From positions 42,208,575 to 42,272,574 of the forward strand of contig CM037876.1 of the NCBI GenBank assembly GCA_021292165.1: a DNA stretch of 64,000 nt, in the 5' to 3' direction. This DNA is from Shinisaurus crocodilurus. Lineage: Eukaryota > Chordata > Lepidosauria > Squamata > Shinisauridae. A program made the position numbers and the translations under genes. Shown here piece by piece: positions 1 to 10,055 of this stretch. Position 1 is the first letter of the stretch; each line of letters starts with the position of its first letter. Below the pieces are notes generated by a model. That model was not told the origin of the DNA, did no database searches, and saw only the letters and a program-made list of their open reading frames with translations.

Positions 1-1927
1 AGACTGATGCAGAAATGGGCTAAAATGACCTTACAGTTGGGAAAATGAGAAATTGAGCAAAATCCAACCTGCCCATCCCTACTTCATACTATATTAATCA
101 ACCCATCACAGATTTGATTTTTGGTGCTTTCCAAAGGCGAGTTGCTTGCAGTCTTAATATATGGTGGATCATTTGTGAGACCAGGATACATGGACATATC
201 TGCCTTTAGGTGACTGATAAAAATCAATTCATGTTGACAAAAACAGTCAAATTCATCACCGCAATAGAAGTTTACATAGCATCTCCTTTAAAACAACTGC
301 CATAATCTTTACCTGCAATTTGCTCATATTTTCAGAAGGTTCATTATATTTGTTGCTTATACTCACACCAACATAAACACATTGGCCAGTATCCGGAGAA
401 ATAGGGATCCCTGGACGCTGTCCAGCAAAATTTAAGCAGGAGAAGGGAGACATCCATGCTACTCTGTTGCCTTGTGATTTAACTTGTCTTTAAGGGAGGA
501 GCCCCTACATGATAACCTGCCCCTTAAGACTTTTCAGAAGTCTGTACATTTGAGGGAGAGGCAGTGCCTTGGAACAGCAGTGGATAAATGCACTTATGTT
601 TGAGGTGTCCATAAACTGAAATCCTTTCAAGTAAATTTACTGTGCCATGAATATACCAGAAAGTACACAACCGAGTGATTTATGACTTAAGTCTATTTAG
701 TACATGATGACTAACAGAACTCCAGTTTCATACACTACCTGGTCATACTAGGATAAATATAGAGAGCAACTTCACCAAAATGAGTGTAGTTTTTGCAGTA
801 AAATGTTATTTCGTGGCATTACCCACCATATTCTCTTGGCTCACTAAGAAACAGCAGATCAGATGTGATATTGGCTACAATAAGCGTGCTCTTAGAAAGG
901 AATGAAAACTAGTTTGGCTTGCACTAACATATCCAGCTTTTGTTTTACACAAAAGATTTGAAAAAAAATAAAATCCTGTGTGACAACATCATAGGAGTGG
1001 CTAGAACTGGTGATCTGTAGGCTTGACTCCCCTTCTCACCCCCTCACATACATTCCCGCTGCCCATATCACCGTATGGGCAAGGGGAAATTTAAACCTCC
1101 CCTCCTGGCAAGCTGTGATCCTGGAACCAATCAGCTGGAGAATGGGGAGGGGGCTTACGGGCTGCACGGAAGTTGACCGAGGTCTGCATGTGGACTGCAT
1201 AGCCCACCCATATATGCTTTAAGTAGTGGTGGCTGTGTCTGAAAAAGGACTGAGAAAATATATAGCTATTGGGCAAAATGATCCATTGGGAATGTCTCCT
1301 GCCATTCTCCCACTGATATAAATAAGACGTTTAGAAAAGTTCCCATTCATTTCAACAGAATGTGCGTGCACAGATGTTCCGACAGTATTGTTCTTGTTAT
1401 TTCTGGTAGTATGTTCTTGGTTACTATGTACGTTAAATATACCACATAAATGGCCTCCTATCACTACATTAATGGCAGTTGAAAATGTTTTTATTAGGAT
1501 TTGTTCTTTGTGAAGTGGATTGATGGTCATCCCCCCCCCCATGCAGGTTTTGTTTGTTTTTATTCAGTTAAAAGATTGCCTTTATTGCATAGCTAAAGAA
1601 TACTCCTTTATTTAAAAATAATGTTTTTCCCCTGAGTCACAAATTGTTCAAATGAACCTTCTTTCCCTCCTAGCCAAAATGTCCTTCAGTTGGAGTGTGA
1701 AACAAATGTCAATGACAATTGCTAAGTGCATCAAGCTAATGGTTTTCAATCTGTGGTTTCCTGTTGACGAAAGAGGATTTTGATGCAGGCTGGCGTATGG
1801 TCTTCCATGTTTGGATTGCTTTTGAGATGCAGGTTTAACATTTTTTAGCACTTAGTTCTTGGGTCCACATTAAGCTGCAGCTCAGTATCATCAGCAGCCT
1901 GGTTCTCTACACACATAGTCCTAGTTC
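1..1927. other. SYNPO2 last intron, 5' part; no gene seen
   Basis: This stretch lies upstream of the terminal SYNPO2 exon and is taken as its intron by position. Short open frames on both strands have no recognisable domain. A C-rich homopolymer sits near 1530-1540 and a small hairpin (GCCCATA/TATGGGC) near 1064-1080. No repeat family is confidently recognised. Confidence 0.5.
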
Positions 1928-2127
1928 GCATGATCATCATAGGCTAAACAAGGCACCCAACAACCACCCAACTATTTGAGGGTTGTTTCCCTTTCCAAAA
2001 AACCATGCTGCCTGGGTTGGGATGACATGATAAGCCATGGCAGGGTGGGTGATTATACAAATTGTACCCAGCATGCACAGCAGCTTAAACAAGCCACCAT
2101 AGCTTCTTCAGCCTATGATGATCATGC
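1928..2127. mobile_element. Palindromic non-autonomous DNA transposon (200 bp)
   Basis: The ends are a perfect 17-bp inverted repeat, GCATGATCATCATAGGC at 1928-1944 and its complement at 2111-2127. The interior (a TTTGAGGGTTGTT motif, then CATGCTGCCTGGGTT, then GCCATGGCAGGGTGGGTGA) matches the element at 55431-55740, so this is a dispersed family. There is no coding capacity, and a target-site duplication is not clear. Confidence 0.6.
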
Positions 2128-2378
2128 CAACCCCTCATTGGTCTGGATCCTAATTTCTTTGAGCAGCGTTCCACCCATGAAATGGAATGTTCCCAGCTGC
2201 CTTTCATGCTCCCAAAAAAGCAACTCCTGATGGATGCATGACCCTTTTTGAAATGACATGGGATGTGGCATGAAGAGCTGCAGCAGGGAAATGGAATTGG
2301 TGAAAATCAGGGATTCCTGCCTTGCATGAGCGGAAGTGTCTTCTGTTCAGACAACAGCACCTTTGGATCCAAACCATT

Positions 2379-2446
2379 TACTCGGAAGTAAATGCCAGTG
2401 ATCTCAACAGAACCTATAGGCACATTTGTGTGCTTAGGATGGTGTA
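2379..2446. mobile_element. Fragment of the AAGTCCCATTGA-type MITE
   Basis: The segment has the pattern of a short repeat seen about eight more times here: a CTTACT-like segment, GGAAGTAAATGCC, CAATGGAACC-like text, and CTTAGGAT at the end. It is degenerate and identified only by resemblance to the better copies at 6964, 25134 and 59474. Confidence 0.35.
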
Positions 2447-3039
2447 ATTCACACATTTAAGGGAGAAATTGTTTATTTCAGATTTTTATCACACTCCATC
2501 CCGTATGGCCAGAATAATTTTTGTCTTCATGAGTCCTAAAGAGACCTCTCTGTACAGCTAAATAAACTCTTACAAATAGTCTAATATGATAGGCAGCATT
2601 TGTGGGGAACAGGTATGGCATATATGGATGAATGAAGACTGCTGTGGCAGAGGCTTTTGTCATGCAGAGAGTTTGTGAATGAAAGTGCTCATTTCCTAAG
2701 CAGATTAGGATTTGTGAAATATGAATGGATTGTTCCTATAAATGGGTCAGAGTGTTCTGAATTTATCAGGGCACAGCTTTAGAAGGGGAAAAAAAGGAGC
2801 AGGGTTAAGTAGAGTATCATAATGGTGGGAGACAGATATTTGCAGTTAGGATAGGTCAGCTGTTTCAGTTTTCCCTTCCTAATCATATTACATCTAGTCA
2901 TTTAGCAAAAGAAGAAGAAAAAAGAGTATTTTGAATGGGGAACAAATGTAATTGTTCTTTCGAACATAATAGTTTATAGTGAATAGTTAACACACAGTGG
3001 AACAGGTTGGCAGGAGAGACAAATTACCTTGAAGAGTAG

Positions 3040-3106
3040 AATCATAGAAAAGAATCAGAGAAAAGTAGAGTTGGAAGGGGCCTACAAGGCCATTGAGTCC
3101 AACCCC
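3040..3106 (-). mobile_element. CR1 LINE 3'-end fragment
   Basis: On the minus strand this reads as the CR1 3' terminus: GGTTGGACTCAATGGCC, then CCCCTTCCAACTCTAC, then a degenerate ATTCTATGATTCT tail. CR1 copies are usually 5'-truncated, and this one is only about 65 bp. Confidence 0.7.
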
Positions 3107-3149
3107 AATATACAGGTAATAGCACCACCTTTTCTTTCAACAGTGAATA

Positions 3150-3284
3150 AGGGTGGAATCCTACGCGTGTTTAGACAGATGAAAATCCTACAACTCTCAG
3201 CATCCCACAGCCAGCTATGCTAGCTGGGGGATGCTGGGAGCTGTAGGACTTTTTTCTATCTAAACATACATAGGATTGTGCCCT
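3150..3284. mobile_element. MITE family A (TA-flanked, about 50-bp TIRs)
   Basis: The 135-bp element is almost entirely two inverted arms of about 50 bp, starting AGGGTGGAATCCTACG and, on the other strand, AGGGCACAATCCTATG. It is bounded by TA on both sides (3148-3149 and 3285-3286). TA duplications suggest Tc1/mariner-type mobilisation; that is inference. Sister copies lie at 11441 and 30425. Confidence 0.65.
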
Positions 3285-4215
3285 TAGAAGAATACAGTTG
3301 AGATTGACAGGCAAGAAGAAATAACGATGCAGCATACCAAGAGTTGATTTCCTCACAGTTCTCTATCTGTTGATATCTAATTTACCATCTATCCCTCTCT
3401 GTCAATCAAAATGAACAAGCATAAAAGATGAGTGTCAGGATTCACACCTCAGGCATGTGCAGGCTACCTAAATACATCTAGATTGCCCTTTGCTAGCCCA
3501 TTTGGCTATTCCCCCACCCCTCAAAGCAACTGACCTTTTTGTGACTTAAAATTCTGTCACCCTAAGTCTGCACTGCATTCCTTGATTGTCTGGGAAATTT
3601 TGTTCCTGCTTGTTTTTTACCCCCTCTTAACTTTTTCCTTGATTCTGCTCCCTTCCCTGAATTCCATCACAGTTGTGCTTTTTGTTTTCTCTGGTATTCT
3701 TGGACACAGTTCTGCACTACACTGCCCTAGACCTGATCTTATTTTGCCTCTCGCCTGAACTCGCCTTATGCTACAGACACGATCCTGCAAAAACTGTGTT
3801 CACAATTCAGGCTGGCTGTTGCTGATAATTGGTTCCTTATGCTTTTTACAGCTTTCTTGAGCTTAATTAGAATAACTGCTTAACATTTCATTGGGGAAGA
3901 AATAGTTTTGTCAAAAGATGTGAGAAACAATAGCAGAAATGTCAGCTGTAGATGATTATGAAATTTGGAGGGTGTTTTTTTTTTTTTTTTTAACAGAGTT
4001 AGAATTTTCCAGCAAATGTGTTCACAAGTTTGGGTTTTTGTAAAAGGCTATTTCTCATAGTGTGCTATTTGTATGAAGTTGGGGAGCTACTTACTTATTT
4101 TAACACAGTATTACAATTATAGATCAATAGACAAATAACTATCTGCTTTAATTTCAAAGTCTCTGTCACTGCAATTCTCTGAATATAATTATATTTGAGG
4201 TTTTGTTATTTCTAG
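3285..4215. other. SYNPO2 intron, 3' part with acceptor
   Basis: No gene is seen. A run of T lies near 3974-3991. The intron ends in a pyrimidine-rich stretch and TTTCTAG at 4209-4215, the acceptor for the terminal SYNPO2 exon. That TAG is also an in-frame stop, so the open frame cannot extend upstream without splicing. Confidence 0.6.
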
Positions 4216-4782
4216 GAAAGAGAACGATCCTTATCAGTCCCTGGATGGTCTCCTTCAACCACTTCGCAATCCATGTCACCTATTTCTCTTATGATGTTGC
4301 AGCCTGCTCCTGATTATTTCAGCAAACCACCTCCAGCACTTGACAAGCCTGTGAAGAGGCTGACTCCTTGGGAAGCAGCAGCCAAATCTCCACTTGGACT
4401 TGTGGATGATGCCTTTGGCCCACAAACCATGCAAGAGTCAATTGCTGCAAATGTTGTGTCAGCTGCTCGCAGGAAAACACTACCTGCACCACCAGATGAC
4501 TGGAAACAAAAAGTGGCCTATGAGCATCCCGCCCCAAGTGCCCATGCTAAAATAGCATCATTTGGAAGGAGCCATTCAGCAGTCATATTCCCTGCAAAGA
4601 GCACAATGTCTGCTCCTAGCTCCAGTGTTCATTGTGGCTCTCGCCCGCAGTATGCATACTACGGCCAACGTGCCCGAACTGATCCTGACATGGTTTCCAT
4701 GGATTCCAGGTCTGATTACTGCCTGTCAATAGCTGACTCCAACTATAATCCACAACCAAAGGGATGGAGACGCCAAACATGA
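4216..4782 (+). CDS. SYNPO2: SYNPO2 (synaptopodin-2/myopodin) terminal coding exon, partial gene
   Basis: SYNPO2 is an actin-bundling Z-disc protein of striated and smooth muscle that binds alpha-actinin and filamin and takes part in chaperone-assisted autophagy. This exon gives the last 188 residues. It opens in phase 0 right after the TTTCTAG acceptor (first codons read ERERSLSVPG) and ends with TGA at 4780-4782. Residues about 51-67 carry PWEAAAKSPLGLVDDAF, a motif I know from the synaptopodin family. An SAARRKTLPAPPDDW segment follows, and the protein ends in NYNPQPKGWRRQT, the extreme C-terminus of the long SYNPO2 isoform as I remember it. The exon is proline/serine-rich with no membrane segment or frame break. 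The next gene, MYOZ2, supports the assignment by synteny. SYNPO2L shares the family motif but not, as far as I recall, this tail. All earlier exons are outside the window. Confidence 0.92.
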   Translation, partial: ERERSLSVPGWSPSTTSQSMSPISLMMLQPAPDYFSKPPPALDKPVKRLTPWEAAAKSPLGLVDDAFGPQTMQESIAANVVSAARRKTLPAPPDDWKQKVAYEHPAPSAHAKIASFGRSHSAVIFPAKSTMSAPSSSVHCGSRPQYAYYGQRARTDPDMVSMDSRSDYCLSIADSNYNPQPKGWRRQT

Positions 4783-5139
4783 AAAGCAGAAGACCTAGTC
4801 TTAGTTTCTCTTCTTGCAATACTACAAGTCTTAGATTCTAGGGTTAATTAAAAATGGAAAAGAGGTGACTTGCGTGGATAGATGTTTTCTGGCCTGACTA
4901 TACCTTGACTAAAGAGATCAAGAGTTCTCTAGAATGGAGCACAGTGACCATGATATGTCTAAGTTCTCAGTAGTACAACAGGTTTTGATCCAGTTTATGT
5001 CGTTTCTGTTTTAGTGTGTATGTGCGTGTGTTAAGAAATCATATTTGTGTAAGAACAATGTGCAAAGTGGTGAAAATGTGAGATATATGAAAGCTTAAGC
5101 TGGGAAGAGTGCAACCATTGTGGAATTTGAACATTTGTA
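4783..5139 (+). other. Start of SYNPO2 3' UTR
   Basis: This follows the SYNPO2 stop and is AT-rich with no open frame of note. An ATTAAA hexamer occurs at 4847-4852, only 65 bp after the stop, so it is a doubtful polyadenylation signal. Later AATAAA hexamers at 6801 and 7252 are equally unproven. The 3' UTR end cannot be fixed by reading. Confidence 0.5.
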
Positions 5140-5520
5140 AGTTATCCAGTCAGTCAGGCGATCACTCGTGATCGAGTAAGATTGTCTTCCAGGATAAAAA
5201 AGAAAGAAAAGAAAAAAAGAAAAAAGAAAATTTACAAAAAGGAGATTTTAAAAGGAGGAAAATTCTAAAGAAAATTGTGTAGACTCTAGCGATGGGTCCG
5301 TAACTGACTGTGGAGGCCAATTCTAGATCCACACAGCTTCCCACAGTGAGGACACAGGTTACCAGATGGAAGATGGTCTTGTAAAGGATTCATTTGACGG
5401 GCTTTTCGCTTAGCACGTTTCTCCCTTTCACCTTGCACTCGAGCTTCTTCAAAGTCCATAGAACCTTTGTGAAAGGCCAACCTCCAGTTAGATCGTTCAT
5501 GGGCCAGAGCTTCCCAGTTT
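5140..5520 (-). mobile_element. LINE 3' fragment with zinc-finger-like ORF tail
   Basis: The minus strand holds the carboxyl end of a retrotransposon ORF (5286-5480): a basic, Glu/Arg-rich linker, then CPHCGKLCGSRIGLHS and LRTHR, a C2H2-like knuckle I associate with the C-termini of some animal non-LTR retrotransposon polymerases. Upstream residues resemble the ...WEALAHERSNWR... region before such tails. The 3' untranslated tail continues to about 5140. The LINE clade is undecided. It is 5'-truncated, so the polymerase is missing. Confidence 0.6.
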
Positions 5521-5845
5521 TTGATGTTTATATTGCATCAAAATCCAGTGAGCCTTTATCAAGAATGTAATCCTACAGTTCTCAAAAAAAAGCTTTTTTG
5601 AGTTTCCTCTCCCAACCTGCTTGTGGCTGGTTAAAATGTCTGTCTCTGTTGCTGGCCACTCAATGCTGTTATGAAACTTTCTGTCTTGTGTAAATTTCAC
5701 CACTAACTTAAACACATTAGTTGTGATATTTTGATTTTTCACTAACTCAAATAGGACTTTTCCATCTTGTCAAATAACTTGGTTAGGGAGGGCAAAAGTG
5801 GGCAAAGTTTCACTGTGCTTATTCCCCTGAATGCCTTAAACTGTA
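5521..5845. other. No gene seen
   Basis: AT-rich sequence between the LINE tail and the SINE at 5846. I recognise no repeat or open frame of interest. Confidence 0.4.
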
Positions 5846-6344
5846 GGGGAGGGATCATAGCCCAGTGGTAGAGCACATGCTTTGCATGCAGAAGGTCCCA
5901 GGTTCATCCCTGGCATCTCCATGTCAAACAATCAGATGGTGACTGGGTTCAGACAACACGATAACACACACTCAAGGGTTGACTATGGGTTGAGTGTGGG
6001 TTGTCGTTGAACCGTGGGTTGTTGCTTGAAATGTGGGTTATCGTATTGTCTGAACCAGGCTGAGATAACAAACCATGGGTTCTCTTCATGGGTTGTTCGT
6101 GGTTAACAAGCCATGGCTTGTTAGCGCAACTGGGTTCAGGCAACATGGTAACCCAGGTTTCAACAACAACCCATGGTTCAATGACAACCCACACTCGACC
6201 CATACTCAGGCCTTGAGTGTGGGTTATGTTGTCTGAACCTAGTCAGCAAGTAATGGGAAATACCTCTTTTTGCCTGAGGCCCTGGACAGCTGCTGCCAGT
6301 CAGAGTAGGCAATATTGGGCTAGATGAACAAATAATCTGGCCTT
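5846..6344 (+). mobile_element. tRNA-Ala-derived SINE, split by a DNA transposon
   Basis: The head (5846-5930) is tRNA-like: an A box in TAGCCCAGTGGTAGAGC, an anticodon arm with TTTGCAT (TGC, alanine), and a B box in CCCAGGTTCATCCCTGG. The tail resumes at 6245 (GCTGCTGCCAGTCAGAGTAG, GGGCTAGATGAAC). The two halves are parted by the element at 5941-6244, so the SINE is older. Sister copies are at 13628 and 22771. Confidence 0.75.
5941..6244. mobile_element. Non-autonomous DNA transposon inside a SINE
   Basis: The ends are inverted: GACTGGGTTCAGACAACA on the left and, on the other strand, GACTAGGTTCAGACAACA. The interior is filled with alternating AACCCATGG and CCATGGGTT words that can fold back. 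It belongs to the GGGTTCAGACAACA group seen repeatedly here. There is no coding capacity. Confidence 0.65.
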
Positions 6345-6963
6345 TTTTAAAGGCAAGCTACTCATGTTTTGCTCTCCACTGCAGTGCACTCACCCCAAAT
6401 ACTTCTTTGCTTTTTATATTATCCAGTTCTGAGGAGTCAAATTGCACGAATGCCCTCAATATTATAGAATCATTTTCATTGGCTGGAAGGAAACATATCA
6501 AACAATACTACAGGGCAGGCAAAGGATAGGCAGGACATAGAGCAGAATATTATATGATATAAAATCAAGCAGTGTAATCAAAATAAGTTTTGTCAATTTA
6601 TTAAAGGACAGGAAATGGAAAGTCTTCACATTTCCCAAACTCCATGTGTGATCGGAAAGTCTAAATCACTGCTTAGAGCAATGCTGTTTGTTCTCTGATG
6701 TTGTTGATGATATCTTCACCCTATTTACCAGTTCAGACTTGATGGCAGCTGCACTGGGAACAGCCTTCTTCTTGGAATGTTATTCAGCTACACATTGGTA
6801 AATAAACTATGAAGACGCTTCTTTTCACATCTATTCAAATCAGATGATGAGGAATAACATGGCTTGAGTAGGCCAGGAGATGACTGTAAAACAAACAAAC
6901 AAACAAACAAACAGTATACTGTTCTAACATCTGCCAGAACTCTTGAACTGTTTGATGGTCTTA
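6345..6963. other. No gene seen; short AAAC microsatellite
   Basis: Unassigned sequence downstream of SYNPO2 with an (AAAC)n tract at about 6890-6912. An AATAAA hexamer lies at 6801-6806 on the SYNPO2 strand; whether it ends the SYNPO2 transcript is unknown. Confidence 0.4.
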
Positions 6964-7056
6964 TAGCATAATCCTATACATGTTTACTCAAAAGTAAATC
7001 ACACTAAGCTCAGTGGGACTTACTCTCTAGTAAATGGGATTATGATTGCAGCCTTA
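6964..7056. mobile_element. MITE family B copy
   Basis: The unit reads ATAATCCTATACATGTTTAC, then AAGTAAATCACACTAAGC, CAGTGGGACTTACTC, and ends GATTGCAGCC. The two ends are inverted (ATCCTA.../...GGATTG). It is a short (about 90 bp) element with several copies in the window (9379, 10931, 25134, 57239, 57570, 59474). Confidence 0.6.
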
Positions 7057-7321
7057 GTGTTCTTACTGACATACATGTCATGAGTGGTGAGCCTGTTGTA
7101 GTTGCTTCCTTTTTGGATACTGCTACAACCGTCTTAAAAGAAGCAGGCTCCTGTTTCCAGCAGAAGCTGGCTGTGCCACATGCTGATTGGCTGCCCTTGA
7201 AACGATAGCAAAGCAATTATCTCTCCCACCCACCCACCCTGCCCCAGCCAAAATAAAAAGTTTGGCTTTTTAAACTAAGATGCAAAATAAACAGTTAACC
7301 ATATAACAAATGGGGGGGGGG

Positions 7322-7733
7322 GATAAGACCAATATCTGTGGTCACCCATGTGCCCCATGGATACCTCTCGTGGAGCCCACCAGGCTCCCTGACCCTCCTT
7401 TTATTTTTAATTGGGAGGCTGGCATACTGCAAAGTGAAGTGCTGCCCTCCAGTACCATTTTTATTGGGGTTCCATCTTTGTTTTTGTGTTTTGGAGCTCA
7501 GCTCCCATCTCTGCCTTGTACTTAGGTTCATGGGCAAGTTACTTTTCTTTTAGTCTTACTACTTGCCTTCTGGAAAATGAGTGTTTTGTGATTGGCCATG
7601 CCCATGTATGGCAGCCATTTTATTAATGGGCAAGTCCTCCTCCGTAATAGCCATTTTGCGAGCACCCATGGCACTGTCTCAAAATTCCAAATGTGCCCAC
7701 TGACTCAAAGAGGTTGGGACTTGGGACCCCCTG
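7322..7733 (-). mobile_element. hAT-like non-autonomous element (GGGGTCCCAA family)
   Basis: On the minus strand it starts AGGGGGTCCCAAGTCCCAAC, followed by GTGGGCACATTTGGAATTT and AAAATGGCT words. The other end holds GGTCACCCATGTGCCCC. The same head-to-tail pattern is found at 39804-40333. The CAG-type ends suggest hAT; no target duplication is visible here. Confidence 0.5.
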
Positions 7734-7916
7734 AATTAAGCCAATAACCTGTCCAAAGAAGGGGGTAAGACTGAGCAGAAAAGCCTCTCAGGGTTTGGGC
7801 ACAGGTATGTGTGACAACCGAGAAATGAAGAGAGGGAGGACAGAAGAAAAACTCACCCTATCTCCTGTAGGGAAGTACAGCTGTACATTCCTTAAGGGCC
7901 AAACAGACCTTACCTT

Positions 7917-8115
7917 GGCTATATGCTTCCTCCAGTAACAGAGGCAGTATGCTTATATACACCAGTTGCTGGAGAACATGGGTGGGAGGGTGCTGTTGCA
8001 CTCAGGTCCTGCATGTGGGATCCCGTGGGCAGCTGGTTGGCCTCTATGTGAACAGAATGCTGGACTAGATGGATCCTTGGTCTGATCCAGTATGGCTCTT
8101 CTTATGTTCTTATGT
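7917..8115 (+). mobile_element. CR1 LINE 3'-end fragment
   Basis: It carries the conserved CR1 3' untranslated segment, including GCTATATGCTTCCTCCAG, GAACATGGGTGGGAGG, GAACAGAATGCTGGACTAG and the terminal TTCTTATGTTCTTATG. It is colinear with the copy at 9816-10055 and 5'-truncated, as usual for CR1. Confidence 0.75.
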
Positions 8116-9378
8116 TACTTTAAATCTGTGACAAGCAATTATGACACTTTTTTTTACCCTACATTAGGTGCAGGGGGTCCAATCCAGATCTTAATAGCTC
8201 CCCTATGCTCCCCCCATGCTAGGTTCCTGATCCGGATCAGTCCCCTTGCACCTTCTCTAGAAAAAAAGAAAAGAAAAAAGACATAGCTGCTAGACACAGA
8301 TTTAAAGTAATGTTTGTTTGGGTCATTTGGTCCCTGTTCAGGTTCTAATGCACCTGCCAGCCCCAGGCCTGAGAAAAGAAGTAGTACTGGATATTCCTAG
8401 ACACTTTGAGAAAGTAATATTTGTTTCAATAAGATTGTAGCATTCGCTATATGGCAACTTTCCTTACTATGATAGGAGATACAATTCAAAACTTGAGTTA
8501 CCCAGAAAAGTATTTAAAATGTTTTTTCCCCCAGATCCAATAGATTTTAATACAAGACCATTTTTGTAATGCTTGGGACATATTTAGAAGCAGTTTCAAA
8601 CGTTTTTGAATGTGTGCAGGGTAGCCAGACAAAGAGAAGCCATCAAGTTGAGTGTAGTCTCTTCGGCTGACCAGCAAAAATGGTAGGCTAGTCTCATAAG
8701 AGCATATGTTTGAAGGTTGTGTGGGAGGTCTAGTATATGAAGCAATTATTCCTAGTATTTGAACACAGCAGGGAAGAGGATGACCTCAAGAGGGCAGATA
8801 ATGTAAGTGGAAGGCAATGGTTTAGATTTCACGTCAAGTGAGTAGGAGGTACATGTTGCAACCACTGATTACATATGCAAGCCTCTTTGGAGCTTGAGAA
8901 GTTGCACTTGTTTGTGAAATATTTTCCTTGCTAATCATGCAGTGGATCACTGTGTTCCCTAGCAGGTGAGTAATTACTGAACTTTTGATGTAGTAGTAAG
9001 AGTTCAAAACAACAATGTAGAGCAAGAATGATGCAAATGGAAGGAAGTCCATTTTGTACAGATGTAGGTTTACGATAAGTGTTCAGTGGTTTGAGTCCAG
9101 TTTCAGTTAACTCCTGTGAAGAGACATACATGAAAACGTTATGGTTTTAAGAGAGAAGTACCGGTATTTGGTTTTTAAGCCAGTTGCATTTCACAGCTAT
9201 CAGCAGGGCTAGCGTGTGTATTTATTTATTTATTTATTAAACTGCATCTAATACAGCTGAAGTCAACTCCGCACTGGAAGGACAAATGATCCAGTTTTCA
9301 GATTTCAAGGTCATGACTTAACAGAGCATTTGAGAGAGATGTATGGCCTGAAGCATCCAGGAATAGCTTTGTGCTTTA
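8116..9378. other. No gene seen
   Basis: No recognisable coding sequence or repeat apart from a (TTTA)n tract at about 9217-9238. Open frames on both strands are short and without motifs. Confidence 0.4.
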
Positions 9379-9461
9379 GGCTGTGATCCTAAGCATACTT
9401 ACTTGAGGTATAATTTATGTTCCACTGGAGTCAATGGAACTTGCTTCCATGTAAATGTATT
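9379..9461. mobile_element. MITE family B copy
   Basis: It reads GCTGTGATCCTAAGCATACT, then CACTGGAGTCAATGGAACTT, then CTTCCATGTAAATG. This is colinear with the family B copies at 6964 and 59474 but more diverged at its right end. Confidence 0.5.
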
Positions 9462-9582
9462 TCGGGCGGGTGTGTCAGTACTTCAGAGCCTGTATTATGT
9501 TCCAAGTGATCAGGTCAGGTTTCTGTTTTGAAATTTTCTGCTTTTCTGTTTGGGCCGCATTTATAATCATACAATTATAATT

Positions 9583-10055
9583 CTACAGGATGTAGTGATG
9601 GCCACCAGTTTGGAGGGCTTTAAAAGGGGATTGGACACATTCATACAGGCCTGTGGCTCACGCTGGCTCAGCTTGTCTGAGCGTGGAAAGCTAAGCAGGG
9701 TCAGGCCTGGTTATTACTTGGATGGGAGACCCCTCCTCTAGTTTCCTGCATTGAGCAGGGGGTTGGACTCGATAGCCTTGTAGGCTCCTTCCAACTCTGT
9801 GATCTATGAAATCTATGGAGGAGAAGGCTATCAGTGGCTACTAGTCCTGCCTGATTGGCTATATGCTACCTCCAGTATCAGAGGCAGTCTGCCTATGTAC
9901 ACCAGATGCTGGGGAACATGGGCGGGAGGATGCTGTTGCACTCATGTCCTGCTTGTGGGTTTCCCATGGGCAGCAGGTTGGTCACTATGTGAACAGAATG
10001 CTGGACTAGATGGACCCTTGGTCTGATCCAGCTTGGCTCTTCTTATGTTCTTATC
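9583..10055 (+). mobile_element. CR1 LINE 3' end, interrupted by a 5S-derived SINE
   Basis: The CR1 sequence starts GATGGCCACCAGTTTGGAGG and runs to TTGGACACATTCAT at about 9644. After the SINE at 9645-9815 it resumes with GGAGGAGAAGGCTATCAGTG and ends in TTCTTATGTTCTTATC. The interruption falls in the middle of the CR1 sequence, so the SINE is the younger insertion. Confidence 0.75.
9645..9815 (+). mobile_element. 5S rRNA-derived SINE with a CR1-type tail
   Basis: The head is 5S rRNA-like across the pol III internal control region: GGAAAGCTAAGCAGGGTC, GGCCTGGTTATTACTTGG and ATGGGAGACC match vertebrate 5S almost base for base. The tail (GAGCAGGGGGTTGGACTC, CCTTCCAACTCTGTGATCTA) is the CR1 3' end, compare 33717-33901. 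A 5S promoter joined to a CR1 3' end implies CR1-driven copying. Three more copies lie at 18264, 18860 and 58222 on the minus strand. Confidence 0.8.

Noticed and set aside
9645..9740. Functional 5S rRNA gene
   Set aside because: Only the control region is well matched, the 3' part is replaced by a CR1-type tail, and the unit is repeated as a SINE.
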